The position numbers were made by a program, and so were the translations under genes. Of a stretch of DNA of 64,000 nucleotides, positions 34,639 to 43,889 are shown piece by piece (the stretch's first letter is position 1; each line of letters opens with the position of its first letter). Origin of the DNA: Brevibacterium sp. HMSC07C04 (lineage in GTDB: Bacteria; Actinomycetota; Actinomycetes; Actinomycetales; Brevibacteriaceae); NCBI RefSeq assembly GCF_001815905.1, contig NZ_KV823244.1, positions 78,038 through 142,037 on the forward strand, given 5' to 3'. Under the pieces are notes generated by a model. That model was not told the DNA's origin. It did not search any database and was given only the letters and a program-made list of their open reading frames with translations.

Positions 34639-35705
34639 GCGACGGCTACGAAATCGACTTCGGCGGCGACGAACCGACGCCGGCCGAACTTGAACGGCTC
34701 ATGAGCGCCGGCGCCGGTTCGGATGAGCGCGCAGCCGAAGCCGCCCTTCGCCCCAAGGGCCTGGATGACTTCACGGGACAGCCCCAGGTTCGCGAGCAGC
34801 TGTCTCTTGTGCTCGATGCAGCGCGAGCTCGCGGCAAGGCTCCCGATCACGTGCTGCTCTCCGGGCCGCCGGGCTTGGGCAAGACAACGCTGGCGATGAT
34901 TATCGCCCACGAAATGAACTCGCAGATCCGCATCACTTCGGGTCCTGCTGTGCAGCACGCGGGGGATCTCGCCGCGATCCTGTCCTCGCTCGAAGAAGGC
35001 GAGGTGCTCTTCATCGACGAAGTGCACCGAATGGCCCGTGCCGCCGAAGAAATGCTGTACGTGGCCATGGAGGACTTCCGGGTCGACGTCATTGTGGGCA
35101 AAGGCCCCGGCGCCACCGCGATTCCGCTGGACCTTCCGCCGTTCACTATGGTCGGTGCGACTACTCGCAGCGGTCTGCTTCCCGCGCCCCTGCGCGACCG
35201 GTTCGGCTTCACGGGCCACCTGGACTTCTATTCGCCGCAAGACCTGCTCATTGTTCTGCGCAGATCAGCGCGCATGCTCGGCATCGAAGCCGATTCTGAA
35301 GGGCTGGCAGAAATCGCCGGACGCTCTCGCGGCACTCCGCGCATTGCCAATCGCCTGCTGCGGCGCGTACGCGACTGGGCCCAGGTGCGCGGAAGCGGCG
35401 TCATCGATCTGCACGCTTCCCAGTCGGCCCTGGAAGTCTACGAGGTCGACAGTCGCGGTCTCGACCGCCTGGACCGCGCGGTGCTCGACACACTCTGTCG
35501 TCGTTTCGGCGGGGGACCGGTGGGTCTGCAGACCCTCGCGGTGTCAGTCGGCGAAGAATCCGAAACGGTCGAAGAGGTCGCCGAACCGTTCCTCGTGCGC
35601 GAAGGCCTGCTGTCGCGCACCCCGCGCGGCCGAATAGCAACCGCGGAAGGGTGGGAGCACATCGGCCTCACCCCGCCCGAGGGTGCTTTTTCTCAAATGT
35701 TCTGA
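34635..35705 (+). CDS. ruvB: Holliday junction branch migration ATPase RuvB
   Basis: The 356-residue AAA+ motor has [20 protein letters not shown], Walker [14 protein letters not shown], Walker [11 protein letters not shown], sensor [18 protein letters not shown] and the winged-helix C-terminus ending [12 protein letters not shown]. It drives branch migration with RuvA. ATGA overlap with ruvA indicates coupling. Confidence 0.98.
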   Translation: MSDGYEIDFGGDEPTPAELERLMSAGAGSDERAAEAALRPKGLDDFTGQPQVREQLSLVLDAARARGKAPDHVLLSGPPGLGKTTLAMIIAHEMNSQIRITSGPAVQHAGDLAAILSSLEEGEVLFIDEVHRMARAAEEMLYVAMEDFRVDVIVGKGPGATAIPLDLPPFTMVGATTRSGLLPAPLRDRFGFTGHLDFYSPQDLLIVLRRSARMLGIEADSEGLAEIAGRSRGTPRIANRLLRRVRDWAQVRGSGVIDLHASQSALEVYEVDSRGLDRLDRAVLDTLCRRFGGGPVGLQTLAVSVGEESETVEEVAEPFLVREGLLSRTPRGRIATAEGWEHIGLTPPEGAFSQMF

Positions 35706-35810
35706 GAAGGCCTGCCAACAGGGGCGCTCGACGACGGTTTTCGGAGTGATTGACGTCGACGGTAGAATATCCGAGGTTTGTTCTGACCCCATAAGCGAAA
35801 GAGGTTTCCG

Positions 35811-36245
35811 GTGAACCCCAATGTCCTCATTATGCTCGCCCTCGGCGCGCTGCTGATCTTTATGATGGTCAGCTCCCGCCGCAAGCAGAAGGCCCACCAG
35901 GAGCAGATCGCCCGCGGTCTCGTACCCGGTGCACGCATCATGACCGGTGCCGGAATCTTCGGCACCGTCGTCTCGGTTGACGAAGAGACCAACCAGGTGA
36001 CAATCGAATCCGGCCCCGGAACCCAGCTCATCATCCACCGTCGGTCCATCGGCCATATCGAAGCGAACGAACCGGCAGCACCTGCGGAGCAGAGTTCCCA
36101 TCAGGGACCCATTCAGCGTGACGACGCCGATGAATCGCCGCTGAAGAACTCCGAACCCAGCATCACCGACGCCGAACTCGACGCTCACAACGAAGCCAAG
36201 CGCGCAAAGGGCGACGACGCCGACAGCTCAGACGACACCAAGTAA
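35811..36245 (+). CDS. yajC: Preprotein translocase auxiliary subunit YajC
   Basis: The 144-residue protein has one N-terminal membrane helix (VLIMLALGALLIFMMVSSRR), the YajC motif RKQKAHQEQIARGLVPGARI and TGAGIFGTVVSVDEE. A charged acidic tail of about 55 residues is longer than in E. coli but common in actinobacteria. It joins SecD and SecF in the translocon accessory complex. GTG 35811 follows AAAGAGG. A possible -10 TAGAAT lies at 35763-35768. Confidence 0.92.
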   Translation: MNPNVLIMLALGALLIFMMVSSRRKQKAHQEQIARGLVPGARIMTGAGIFGTVVSVDEETNQVTIESGPGTQLIIHRRSIGHIEANEPAAPAEQSSHQGPIQRDDADESPLKNSEPSITDAELDAHNEAKRAKGDDADSSDDTK

Positions 36246-36265
36246 CACCAACCAGAAAGCAGACC

Positions 36266-38191
36266 GTGTCCGCTTCAGATAAAAAAGCTCGCCCCGGACG
36301 CAGCTTCGCAGTGCTTGGGGTCTTCTCAGCACTGCTGGCTGGCCTGGTTGCCCTGGGGGCCGTGTTCTCCTCGGCAACCTGGGCCCCGAAGCTCGCCCTC
36401 GACCTCGAAGGCGGCACCTCGATCATCCTGGAACCCCAGATCAAAGATCAGCAGGTGACCAAAGAACAGCTGGAACAGGCAGTCGAGATCATCCGACAGC
36501 GCGTCGACTCCACGGGCGTGTCGGAAGCTGAGATCTCCACTCAGGGCGACCGCAACATCGTCGTGAACCTGCCGGGCAACCCTGACGAAAAGACCCGAGA
36601 CCTCGTCCGCTCATCAGCTCAGCTGTCCTTCCGCCGCGTAGCCTTCGTCGGCCCGCCCGAATCCGCTGCTGCTCAGGAAAAGCAGCAGAAAGAACAAGAG
36701 GATTCACAGAAGAAGAAATCCGACGAGCTGTCCGAAGAAGACCAGAAGCGGATTGAGGACCTAATCGGAGATCAGGAAGGTGAGCAGCAGGACGGTGAAG
36801 CGCCCCAGGGCGGCGGAACCGCATCCGCTCCGGCTGATGGCGAAGACGCCAAGAAGCCCGCTGAAGAATCGCCCTCTGCCGAGCCCAAAGGCACAGAGGG
36901 CAAAGATGACGACGGCAAGCGTCCCCGCTTTGACCCGATGACCGACAACAGCTGGCAGTCGCAGAAGGTGATGAAGGAATTCACCGAGCTCGACTGCACC
37001 GATCCGGCCAACCGCACAGGCGGCAAGCAAACCCCGGCTGACGAAGTCGTCGTTGAATGTGCGCAAGACGGATCGGCCAAATTCGTGCTCGGCCCGGTTG
37101 AGCTTTCCGGTGAACACGTCAAAGACGCTTCCTACGGCTTCGAAACCTCGTCGTCGGGTCAGCAGACCAACCGCCTGGCCGTCACTATGGAGTTCGACGA
37201 CGTCGGCCGCAAAGTGTTCGGCGAAATCACGCAGACAATCACCGGCCTGCAGCAGCCGTACAACCAGTTCGCAATCGAACTCGACGGGCTCGTGCTCTCA
37301 GCACCGGCATCGCAGTCAGCTGTCACCGACGGTCGGGCGCAGATCACCGGAAGCTTCTCTGAAGAAGAAGCCCAGACGCTGTCGAACCAGCTCAAGAACG
37401 GTGCCCTGCCGATTTCCTTCCAGGTGCAGTCCGAAGAGCAGATCTCGCCCACCCTCGGTGCTGACTACCTGCAGAAGGGTCTCATCGCAGGCGCAATCGG
37501 CCTGCTGCTCGTGGTCCTGTACTCGGTGCTGCAGTACCGCGCGCTGTCGACTGTGACAATCGCCAGCCTCGTGGCGGCGGGAATCCTCACCTACCTCCTG
37601 CTGCTGTTCGCATCCTGGCGCTACGGCTACCGCCTGTCGTTGGCCGGTCTGGCCGGCATCATCATCGGCATCGGCATGACGGCAGACTCGTTCATCGTCT
37701 ACTTTGAGCGCATCCGAGACGAGATCCGCGACGGCCGTCGTCTGACGTCTGCCGTCGAAGTCGGCTGGGTGCGCGCCCGCCAGACAATCTACGCCTCGAA
37801 GGCAGTCAACATGCTGGCGGCGGTCATTCTGTACATCCTCGCCGTCGGTTCGGTGCGCGGCTTCGCCTTCACACTGGGGCTTACGGTGATCGTCGACGTC
37901 ATCATCGTCGTGTTCTTCACCCACCCGATGCTGCAGCTGTTGGCACGGACGAAGTTCTTCGGTGAAGGCCACCCGATGTCCGGTATGGATCCACGTCAGC
38001 TGGGCGTCAAGCCGGCCGCCTACCGCGGTGCCATGGGCCTTGACCTCGAAAAAGCGCGACAGAAGACCACCGGACGCTCCGCCGAGGAAGCTCAGCGGCG
38101 AGAAGGTGCGCGCAGGCGCCGGGAGCGCGACACATCGTCATCGCTTGCCGCACGCAAAGCCGCAGCCGCCGAACAGGCAGGAGAAGACTGA
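36266..38191 (+). CDS. secD: Protein translocase subunit SecD
   Basis: The 641-residue subunit has TM1 (about 13-34), the family start of the first extracytoplasmic domain LALDLEGGTSIIL, and five more helices from about 405 to 555 (GLIAGAIGLLLVVLYSVLQY; AGIIIGIGMTADSFIVYFER). A low-complexity acidic insert of about 85 residues (roughly 133-218, rich in Glu, Gln, Asp, Lys, Ser) interrupts the first extracytoplasmic domain. With SecF it pulls translocating proteins using the proton motive force. GTG 36266 follows AAAGCAGA-like sequence. secF overlaps by one base. Confidence 0.96.
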   Translation: MSASDKKARPGRSFAVLGVFSALLAGLVALGAVFSSATWAPKLALDLEGGTSIILEPQIKDQQVTKEQLEQAVEIIRQRVDSTGVSEAEISTQGDRNIVVNLPGNPDEKTRDLVRSSAQLSFRRVAFVGPPESAAAQEKQQKEQEDSQKKKSDELSEEDQKRIEDLIGDQEGEQQDGEAPQGGGTASAPADGEDAKKPAEESPSAEPKGTEGKDDDGKRPRFDPMTDNSWQSQKVMKEFTELDCTDPANRTGGKQTPADEVVVECAQDGSAKFVLGPVELSGEHVKDASYGFETSSSGQQTNRLAVTMEFDDVGRKVFGEITQTITGLQQPYNQFAIELDGLVLSAPASQSAVTDGRAQITGSFSEEEAQTLSNQLKNGALPISFQVQSEEQISPTLGADYLQKGLIAGAIGLLLVVLYSVLQYRALSTVTIASLVAAGILTYLLLLFASWRYGYRLSLAGLAGIIIGIGMTADSFIVYFERIRDEIRDGRRLTSAVEVGWVRARQTIYASKAVNMLAAVILYILAVGSVRGFAFTLGLTVIVDVIIVVFFTHPMLQLLARTKFFGEGHPMSGMDPRQLGVKPAAYRGAMGLDLEKARQKTTGRSAEEAQRREGARRRRERDTSSSLAARKAAAAEQAGED

Positions 38192-39210
38192 TGAAGAAGT
38201 TCTTTGATTTCGGCAACAAGCTGCACTCGGGCGAAGTTTCGATCCCGTTCGTGCGCAAAGGCAAGCTGTGGTTGGGTCTTGCCGCCCTTCTGACGGTCCT
38301 GTCGCTGCTGGTTCCCGTTGTCCGCGGTGCAGCCGGCGCCGAGCCGTTCAACCTGGGCATCGCCTTCACCGGCGGTTCGGAATTCCAGGTCGACCACGTT
38401 GACTCCTCAGCTGAAGCGCAGGCCAACAAGGCCGTCAACGACGCGGTGCCCGGTGCCGAACCGCGCACGGTGCCGACGTCGAACGACTCGCTGAAGATCG
38501 AAACGCGCCAGCTCAATGATGACGAAATGCAGAAAGTGCGCGATTCGCTCATTGAGTCCTTCGAAGTCAGCCCCGAGAACGTCACCTCGAACTTCGTCGG
38601 TCCGCTGTGGGGGCAGAACATCACCAAGAAGATGACGCTCGCACTAGTCATCTATGTTGGTCTTGCGCTCATCATCATGGCGCTGTACTTCCGGACCTTC
38701 AAGATGTCGCTGGCTGCGATTGTCGGCCTGTTCTTCGTCATGGTGCTCACCACCGGCATCTACGCGGCAACGGGCTTTGAGATCACTCCCGAGGCGATCA
38801 TCGGCTTCCTTACGGTGCTTTCGTTCTCGCTGTACGACACGGTGGTGGTCTTCGACAAGATCCGCGAGACCACGAAGGACTTTGAGAAGAACCGCAAGCA
38901 GACGTTCTCATCGCTTGTCGAACTCGGCGTCAACCAGACCACTGTCCGGTCGATCAACACGACCGCCATCGGCGCGCTGCCGATCGGTGCGATTCTGTTC
39001 ATCGGCGTGTTCCTCCTGGGAGCGGGAACTCTCACTGACATCGCCCTGTCGCTGTTCGTCGGCACGATCGTCGCCACAGTTTCGACGCTGTTCGTGGCCT
39101 CGCCCCTATACGCGGTTCTGCGCAGGACAGAGCACAAAGTCCGACAGCAGGAGCGCCTGGTGGAGACTGCTGCAGAAGCCGGAAGCGAAAAGGAGCGCGT
39201 CGCTTCGTGA
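38191..39210 (+). CDS. secF: Protein translocase subunit SecF
   Basis: The 339-residue subunit has one N-terminal helix (LWLGLAALLTVLSLLVPVVR), the FTGGSEFQV block, and a five-helix membrane core with IIGFLTVLSFSLYDTVVVFD and NTTAIGALPIGAILFIGVFL, all SecF signatures. ATG 38191 shares a base with the secD TGA. A perfect hairpin downstream (39241-39283) likely ends the yajC-secD-secF transcript. Confidence 0.96.
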   Translation: MKKFFDFGNKLHSGEVSIPFVRKGKLWLGLAALLTVLSLLVPVVRGAAGAEPFNLGIAFTGGSEFQVDHVDSSAEAQANKAVNDAVPGAEPRTVPTSNDSLKIETRQLNDDEMQKVRDSLIESFEVSPENVTSNFVGPLWGQNITKKMTLALVIYVGLALIIMALYFRTFKMSLAAIVGLFFVMVLTTGIYAATGFEITPEAIIGFLTVLSFSLYDTVVVFDKIRETTKDFEKNRKQTFSSLVELGVNQTTVRSINTTAIGALPIGAILFIGVFLLGAGTLTDIALSLFVGTIVATVSTLFVASPLYAVLRRTEHKVRQQERLVETAAEAGSEKERVAS

Positions 39211-39240
39211 CGCGCTGAACCGGCGGCTCGTGTTCTGACC

Positions 39241-39283
39241 CCGAAGGTGCTTCCCCGCGCGTACAATGGGGAAGCACCTTCGG
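39241..39283 (+). terminator. Perfect 16-bp hairpin between secF and rel, with a -10-like box in its loop
   Basis: 39241-39256 and 39268-39283 are exact reverse complements around an 11-nt loop. The sequence CGTTTCAG follows, a weak T-tract. The loop contains TACAAT (39262-39267), which could be the -10 of rel, whose ATG is at 39300. No -35 is clear. Confidence 0.7.
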
Positions 39284-39299
39284 CGTTTCAGAGGGGAAG

Positions 39300-41606
39300 A
39301 TGACTCAACAGCCACACTCAGGTTCCGGTCGACGCGGACTCAGCCGTCGCTTTGCTTTTTGGACGGCGCGCGCACAGAACAGTCCGCAGACGCCGAAAGT
39401 CCTGGCGCCGCTGCTGCAGATCGTCAAAGAGAACCATCCGAAGCTCGACACGGACGTGATCCTTCGGGCCTACCGCCTGGCAGACAAGGCCCACAAGGGG
39501 CAGATGCGCCGAAGCGGCGATCCCTACATCACACATCCGGTGGCGGTCGCGACTATCCTCGCTGAAATCGGCATGCCGCCCATTACGCTTGCGGCTGCGC
39601 TGCTGCACGACGTCGTCGAAGACACGGACTATTCACTTGACTATGTTCGCGAAGAGTTCGGGAACGAAATCGCCGTCATGGTCGACGGCGTGACAAAACT
39701 CGACAAAATCGAGTACGGACAGGCCGCGCAGGCTGAGACGGTGCGCAAGATGGTCATCGCGATGTCGCGCGATATTCGAGTGCTCGTCATCAAGCTGGCC
39801 GACCGGCTGCACAATGCCCGCACGTGGAAGTACGTATCGGCAGAATCTTCGTCCCGCAAAGCCCGTGAGACCCTCGACATCTATGCTCCGCTGGCTCACC
39901 GCCTGGGTATGAACACCATCAAGTGGGAACTGGAGGACCTGTCCTTCCAGGCGCTGTACCCCAAGGTGTATTCGGAGGTCGTGCGTCTCGTGGCCGAGCG
40001 CACACCCGAACGCGACAAGTACCTGGGCATCGTCGCCAAAGAGCTCGGCGCAGAACTTGCCGAGGCGAACATCGACGCCGACATCACCGGAAGACCCAAG
40101 CACTACTATTCGGTCTATCAGAAGATGGTCGTCCGCGGCCACGACTTCGAAGACATCTATGACCTTGTGGGCGTTCGCGTGCTGGTTGAAACAGTCCGCG
40201 AGTGCTATGCCGTGCTCGGCCTTGTCCACTCTCACTGGAGCCCCGTCACCGGACGCTTCAAGGACTACATTGCGATGCCGAAGTTCAACATGTACCAAAG
40301 CCTGCACACGACGGTCATCGGGCCGTACGGCAAACCTGTTGAGATTCAGATTCGCACCCGCGAAATGCACCGCCGCGCAGAGTTCGGCGTTGCGGCCCAC
40401 TGGAAGTACAAGAACAGGGGCGGCAACGCCTCGACTCTGGGCACTGCCGGTGCCCGCACCGCTAAAGTCGGCGACGGCGGGGAAGTCGATCAGGTCGCGT
40501 GGCTTCGCCAGCTGATGGACTGGCAGAAGGACGTCCAGGACCCCGATGAATTCCTCGACAGCCTGCGCTATCAGGTCAGTGCGCAGGACGTCTACGCTTT
40601 CACTCCCAAGGGCGACATCGTGTCCCTGCCATCCGGGGCAACCCCGGTGGACTTCGCGTACACGGTGCACACCGAGGTGGGACACAAGACAATCGGCGCG
40701 CGCGTCAACGGCCGTCTGCTTCCGCTGGATACCCCGCTGAGCAATGGCGATGTCGTCGAAGTGCTGACTTCAAAGGACGAAAACGCGGGCCCCAGCCGCG
40801 ACTGGCTGACCTTTGTGGCTTCGGCCCGAGCGCGCAACAAGATCCGCCAGTGGTTCTCCAAGGAGCGCCGAGAAGAGGCCATTGAAACCGGCCGCGAACA
40901 GCTGGCCCGAGCCATGCGCCGGCACCACCTGTCTGCCGAACGGCTCATGAGCAGCGAAGCGCTCGAAGCCGTCACCACCGGACAGCACTATGACAATGTC
41001 TCCGCCCTCTACGCCGCCATCGGCAACGGAACCATCTCTGCCGCCCACGTGGTCGACCTGCTGGCTCGCGAAGTCGAAAACGACAGTGAGGATGCCGAAG
41101 AGACCACAGCCATCCCGCTGTCGAATGCTTCTGGCCGGTCCCGCGGACACCATTCGTCGACCGCGGGTGTGCGGGTGAAGGGTGTGGACGACATCCTCAT
41201 CAAACTCGCACGGTGCTGCACTCCCGTGCCCGGTGACGAGATCATCGGCTGGGTCACCCGGGGTGACGGGGTTTCGGTGCACAGGCAGGACTGCCGCAAC
41301 GTGGCTCAGCTGAAGGCCTCGCCCGAGCGGATCATTGACGTCGAATGGGTGGCCGACGCTCGCGGTGTCTACTTGGTGCAGATTCAGGTTGAAGCACTCG
41401 ACCGAGCGGGTCTGCTGTCGGATATCACCAAGGTGCTCACCGACAATCACGTCAACATCCTGTCGGCAACGATCGCCACGTCGAAAGCACGCGTTGCCCA
41501 GTCGCGCTTCGTCTTCGAAATGGGGGACTCGGGCCATCTGGACACGGTTCTCAAGGCGGTGCGCAAAGTCGATGGTGTGTTCGACGTCTATCGCATCACC
41601 GGCTGA
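39300..41606 (+). CDS. rel: Bifunctional (p)ppGpp synthetase/hydrolase Rel
   Basis: The 768-residue protein has the HD hydrolase domain (LLHDVVEDT near 101-109, with SGDPYITHPVAVATIL before it), the synthetase domain (GRPKHYYSVYQKM, then RFKDYIAMPKFNMYQSLHTT), a TGS domain (VYAFTPKGDIVSLPSGATPV) and a C-terminal ACT domain. An intact HDxxED implies both synthesis and hydrolysis of the stringent alarmone, as in the single Rel of most Gram-positive bacteria. ATG 39300 follows AGGGGAAG. The gene after it is convergent. Confidence 0.97.
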   Translation: MTQQPHSGSGRRGLSRRFAFWTARAQNSPQTPKVLAPLLQIVKENHPKLDTDVILRAYRLADKAHKGQMRRSGDPYITHPVAVATILAEIGMPPITLAAALLHDVVEDTDYSLDYVREEFGNEIAVMVDGVTKLDKIEYGQAAQAETVRKMVIAMSRDIRVLVIKLADRLHNARTWKYVSAESSSRKARETLDIYAPLAHRLGMNTIKWELEDLSFQALYPKVYSEVVRLVAERTPERDKYLGIVAKELGAELAEANIDADITGRPKHYYSVYQKMVVRGHDFEDIYDLVGVRVLVETVRECYAVLGLVHSHWSPVTGRFKDYIAMPKFNMYQSLHTTVIGPYGKPVEIQIRTREMHRRAEFGVAAHWKYKNRGGNASTLGTAGARTAKVGDGGEVDQVAWLRQLMDWQKDVQDPDEFLDSLRYQVSAQDVYAFTPKGDIVSLPSGATPVDFAYTVHTEVGHKTIGARVNGRLLPLDTPLSNGDVVEVLTSKDENAGPSRDWLTFVASARARNKIRQWFSKERREEAIETGREQLARAMRRHHLSAERLMSSEALEAVTTGQHYDNVSALYAAIGNGTISAAHVVDLLAREVENDSEDAEETTAIPLSNASGRSRGHHSSTAGVRVKGVDDILIKLARCCTPVPGDEIIGWVTRGDGVSVHRQDCRNVAQLKASPERIIDVEWVADARGVYLVQIQVEALDRAGLLSDITKVLTDNHVNILSATIATSKARVAQSRFVFEMGDSGHLDTVLKAVRKVDGVFDVYRITG

Positions 41607-41668
41607 TAGCCGCGGTCACCGGCCACCGCTGGTGGCCGCGGGGCGACTGCCGAAACCGCCTGCGCAGG

Positions 41669-42238
41669 TCACAGCCCCGTGTGCGAGGCGGGATCGACCG
41701 AGCGCAGAAGTCTGCGGATTTCAACAACCCCGGGACGACGAAAGGAGTCTTCGGCCAATGCTGCCAGGGCTCTGCGCTGCTGCGGGGCGGTCGGTGCAAG
41801 AACGGCGCGGGCAGCCCGTCTGCGCCGAGTGAGGTCCTCGATCGGCAGAACGCAGTCGACAACCAGGTCGAACAGCGTTTTGAGCGGTTCGGTCAGGCGA
41901 CACTCACCCAACTGGCGATACTCCTCGCGGCTGAGACTGCGCTCCCACACCGCGGTGCCTTCGGGGGCTCTGCGCACGCGGCGCCGGCTCAGAGTCGTGA
42001 CGTCCAACAGCGCCGGAGCCTGCGCTGTGCCCCACCACACCCAGTGCGCCGCAGCGTGTGAAAAGGCGGTGCCGTGCACGGGCGGGGCTCCCAGAGCTGC
42101 CGCGCGCAGCGCAGGGGTCAGCACCGCGCCCGATCGAATCCACGCGGTGTCAGTCAGCTGTATCAGCAGGCCATCGCGCCTGAGCGAATACAGTTGGAGT
42201 GCGCTCAGCGGATGCCCGGTGCGAATGATCGTGTCCAT
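41669..42238 (-). CDS. AbiEi-antitoxin-like protein of unknown function
   Basis: The 189-residue protein starts MDTIIRTGHPLSALQLYSLR and contains a winged-helix-like N-terminus (LRRDGLLIQLTDTAWIRSGA), GTAFSHAAAHWVWWGTAQAP and ECRLTEPLKTLFDLVVDC. The layout resembles the transcriptional regulator-like AbiEi antitoxins of actinobacteria, but no toxin partner lies beside it, so this is a weak assignment. ATG 42238. It is transcribed toward rel. Confidence 0.55.
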   Translation of the reverse strand: MDTIIRTGHPLSALQLYSLRRDGLLIQLTDTAWIRSGAVLTPALRAAALGAPPVHGTAFSHAAAHWVWWGTAQAPALLDVTTLSRRRVRRAPEGTAVWERSLSREEYRQLGECRLTEPLKTLFDLVVDCVLPIEDLTRRRRAARAVLAPTAPQQRRALAALAEDSFRRPGVVEIRRLLRSVDPASHTGL

Positions 42239-42275
42239 GCATCCACTTTCTGAGGTCAGCGCCGACGAAACAAGA

Positions 42276-42309
42276 GGCCCCCGAAAGCTGTGGATAACTT
42301 CCGGGGGCC
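42276..42309 (-). terminator. Terminator of the DUF349 gene
   Basis: GGCCCCCG at 42276-42283 and CGGGGGCC at 42302-42309 are the core of a 12-bp stem with one mismatch and a 10-nt loop. On the minus strand it lies 16 nt after the DUF349 stop and is followed by TCTTGTTTCG. The loop carries TTATCCACA, a DnaA-box-like sequence. Confidence 0.7.
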
Positions 42310-42325
42310 GTCAGCCGTTTAGCGG

Positions 42326-43669
42326 TCAGCTGAAGTCAGCAGCTGTGCGGCGCAGCTGATCGAGCCACTGCTCCTTGGTGGCCAGCTCTTCGCGCAGTTC
42401 TGCGGCCGTGGCAGAATCGCCGGCGGCTTCTGCCTTGTCGGCCTCGTCCTTCAGCTGGGCGGTCTGCTGCTCCAGCTGGGCGAGCATGCCCGAGGCGCGG
42501 TCCTGCTTGTCTGGGTCGGTGCGCTTCCATTCGGCGTGTTCTGCCTGGTCGATTGCGCGTTCGACTTCGCGCAGTCCGCTTTCCATGCGGCTGATGTCAG
42601 CCCGGGGGACAGGACCGGCTTCTTCCCACTTGTCCTGAATGGTGCGCAGCTGCTGCTTGGCCTTCTTGTGGTCTTCAACCGGCAGAAGCGCCTGCGCTTG
42701 GGCCAGCAGCTCCTCTTTCACCTGGAGGTTTCCGCGGTATTCTTCGTCGCGCTCGGCTTGATCAGCGCTGCGCGCACCGAAGAACGTGTCCTGGGCGGCG
42801 CGGAAGCGCTCCCACAGTTTGTCGTCGTCCTTGCGCTGGGCGCGCGGTGAGGCCTTCCACTGGTTCATGAGTTCGCGGAAGCGGCTGCTGGTTTCGCGCC
42901 ACGCGGTCGAATCAGCGAGCTGTTCGGCTTCTTCGACGATCTTCTCTTTGATCTTCTTGCCTTCAGCGCTGCGCTTGTCGAGTTCGGCGAAGAACTCGCG
43001 GCGCATCTTTTCGAAGGTTCCGCGCGCTGATTTGAAGCGGTCCCACAGTTCTGTGTCCTGTGCGCGGGGAATGCGTGGGAAGCTCCTTTGGATCTCCTTC
43101 CATTCGTCGAAGAGTTCGCTCATCTTCGCCGAGGTGTTCTTCCAGTGGATGCTGCCGGGCGCCTGGGCAATGAGCCCTTCTGCACGCTCAATGACGCTCA
43201 CGCGCTTCTTCACGCCTTCTTCGCGTGCTTTCTCGTGATCTGCGGCCTGGTCTTTCGCAGCGTCCTCCGCGCGCTTCTCGAGTGCGTCGAGGCGCTCCTT
43301 GAGCCCTTCGACGTCGCCGACAACACGGGCCTCTTCAAGGTCGGTTCGCGCCTTTGCCGCCGAGCGGATGATGTCCTCCGCCTTCGTGCCGGCGGCCAAG
43401 CGCTCTTCCAACAGGTCAACCGCTGAGGCGTGTTCGAGGAACCTGCGCGCGTAGAACTCAAGCGCCTGCTCTTTCGAGGCCGACGGGTACTGGCCGACTG
43501 CGACTTCGCCTTTGGAGGTTGTCAGGTACACATTGCCTTCGTCATCTGCGCGTCCGCAGTTCATTGCCGCAATGAGCGCCTGCGAGCTCGGCTGAGCGGG
43601 GGCTGCGGCGGCTGGGCGAGGAGCCGGCTTGGGGGCGGGGCGCGGTTTGGGAGCGGGTGAGTCGGTCAT
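42326..43669 (-). CDS. DUF349 coiled-coil repeat protein
   Basis: The 447-residue protein has a Pro/Ala/Lys-rich N-terminus (about 1-30), a small domain with GNVYLTTSKGEVAVGQYPS, and then at least four alpha-helical DUF349 repeats marked by conserved tryptophans (SIHWKNTSAKMSELFDEWKE, LWDRFKSARGTFEKMRREFF, LWERFRAAQDTFFGARSADQ). It is highly charged, probably coiled coil and cytoplasmic. The family is widespread next to rel in actinobacteria; its function is not established. ATG 43669. Confidence 0.9.
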   Translation of the reverse strand: MTDSPAPKPRPAPKPAPRPAAAAPAQPSSQALIAAMNCGRADDEGNVYLTTSKGEVAVGQYPSASKEQALEFYARRFLEHASAVDLLEERLAAGTKAEDIIRSAAKARTDLEEARVVGDVEGLKERLDALEKRAEDAAKDQAADHEKAREEGVKKRVSVIERAEGLIAQAPGSIHWKNTSAKMSELFDEWKEIQRSFPRIPRAQDTELWDRFKSARGTFEKMRREFFAELDKRSAEGKKIKEKIVEEAEQLADSTAWRETSSRFRELMNQWKASPRAQRKDDDKLWERFRAAQDTFFGARSADQAERDEEYRGNLQVKEELLAQAQALLPVEDHKKAKQQLRTIQDKWEEAGPVPRADISRMESGLREVERAIDQAEHAEWKRTDPDKQDRASGMLAQLEQQTAQLKDEADKAEAAGDSATAAELREELATKEQWLDQLRRTAADFS

Positions 43670-43889
43670 CGTCTGCCTTCGGGTTGTCTGTCGGACGGCG
43701 CCTGCGGCGCGAAACACTGCCAGCATAGCGATTCTTCCGTTTTTCTGTTCGAATGCGGCGGCCTGTTCGGCAGCCGGGGCGCCGTTTTCCCTCCTGTTCT
43801 TCTGCGCCGGGCGGCTTAAGCGCGGGCCGAAAGCGGCGGGGCTGGACCCGCTGTGCGCCGTGTCGGCGACGGTCATTAGACTGTCGGCT

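Noticed and set aside
42289-42297. DnaA-box-like TTATCCACA on the minus strand
   Set aside because: It is a single site in the loop of the DUF349 terminator, with no cluster of boxes, AT-rich unwinding region or dnaA/dnaN nearby; chance is likely.
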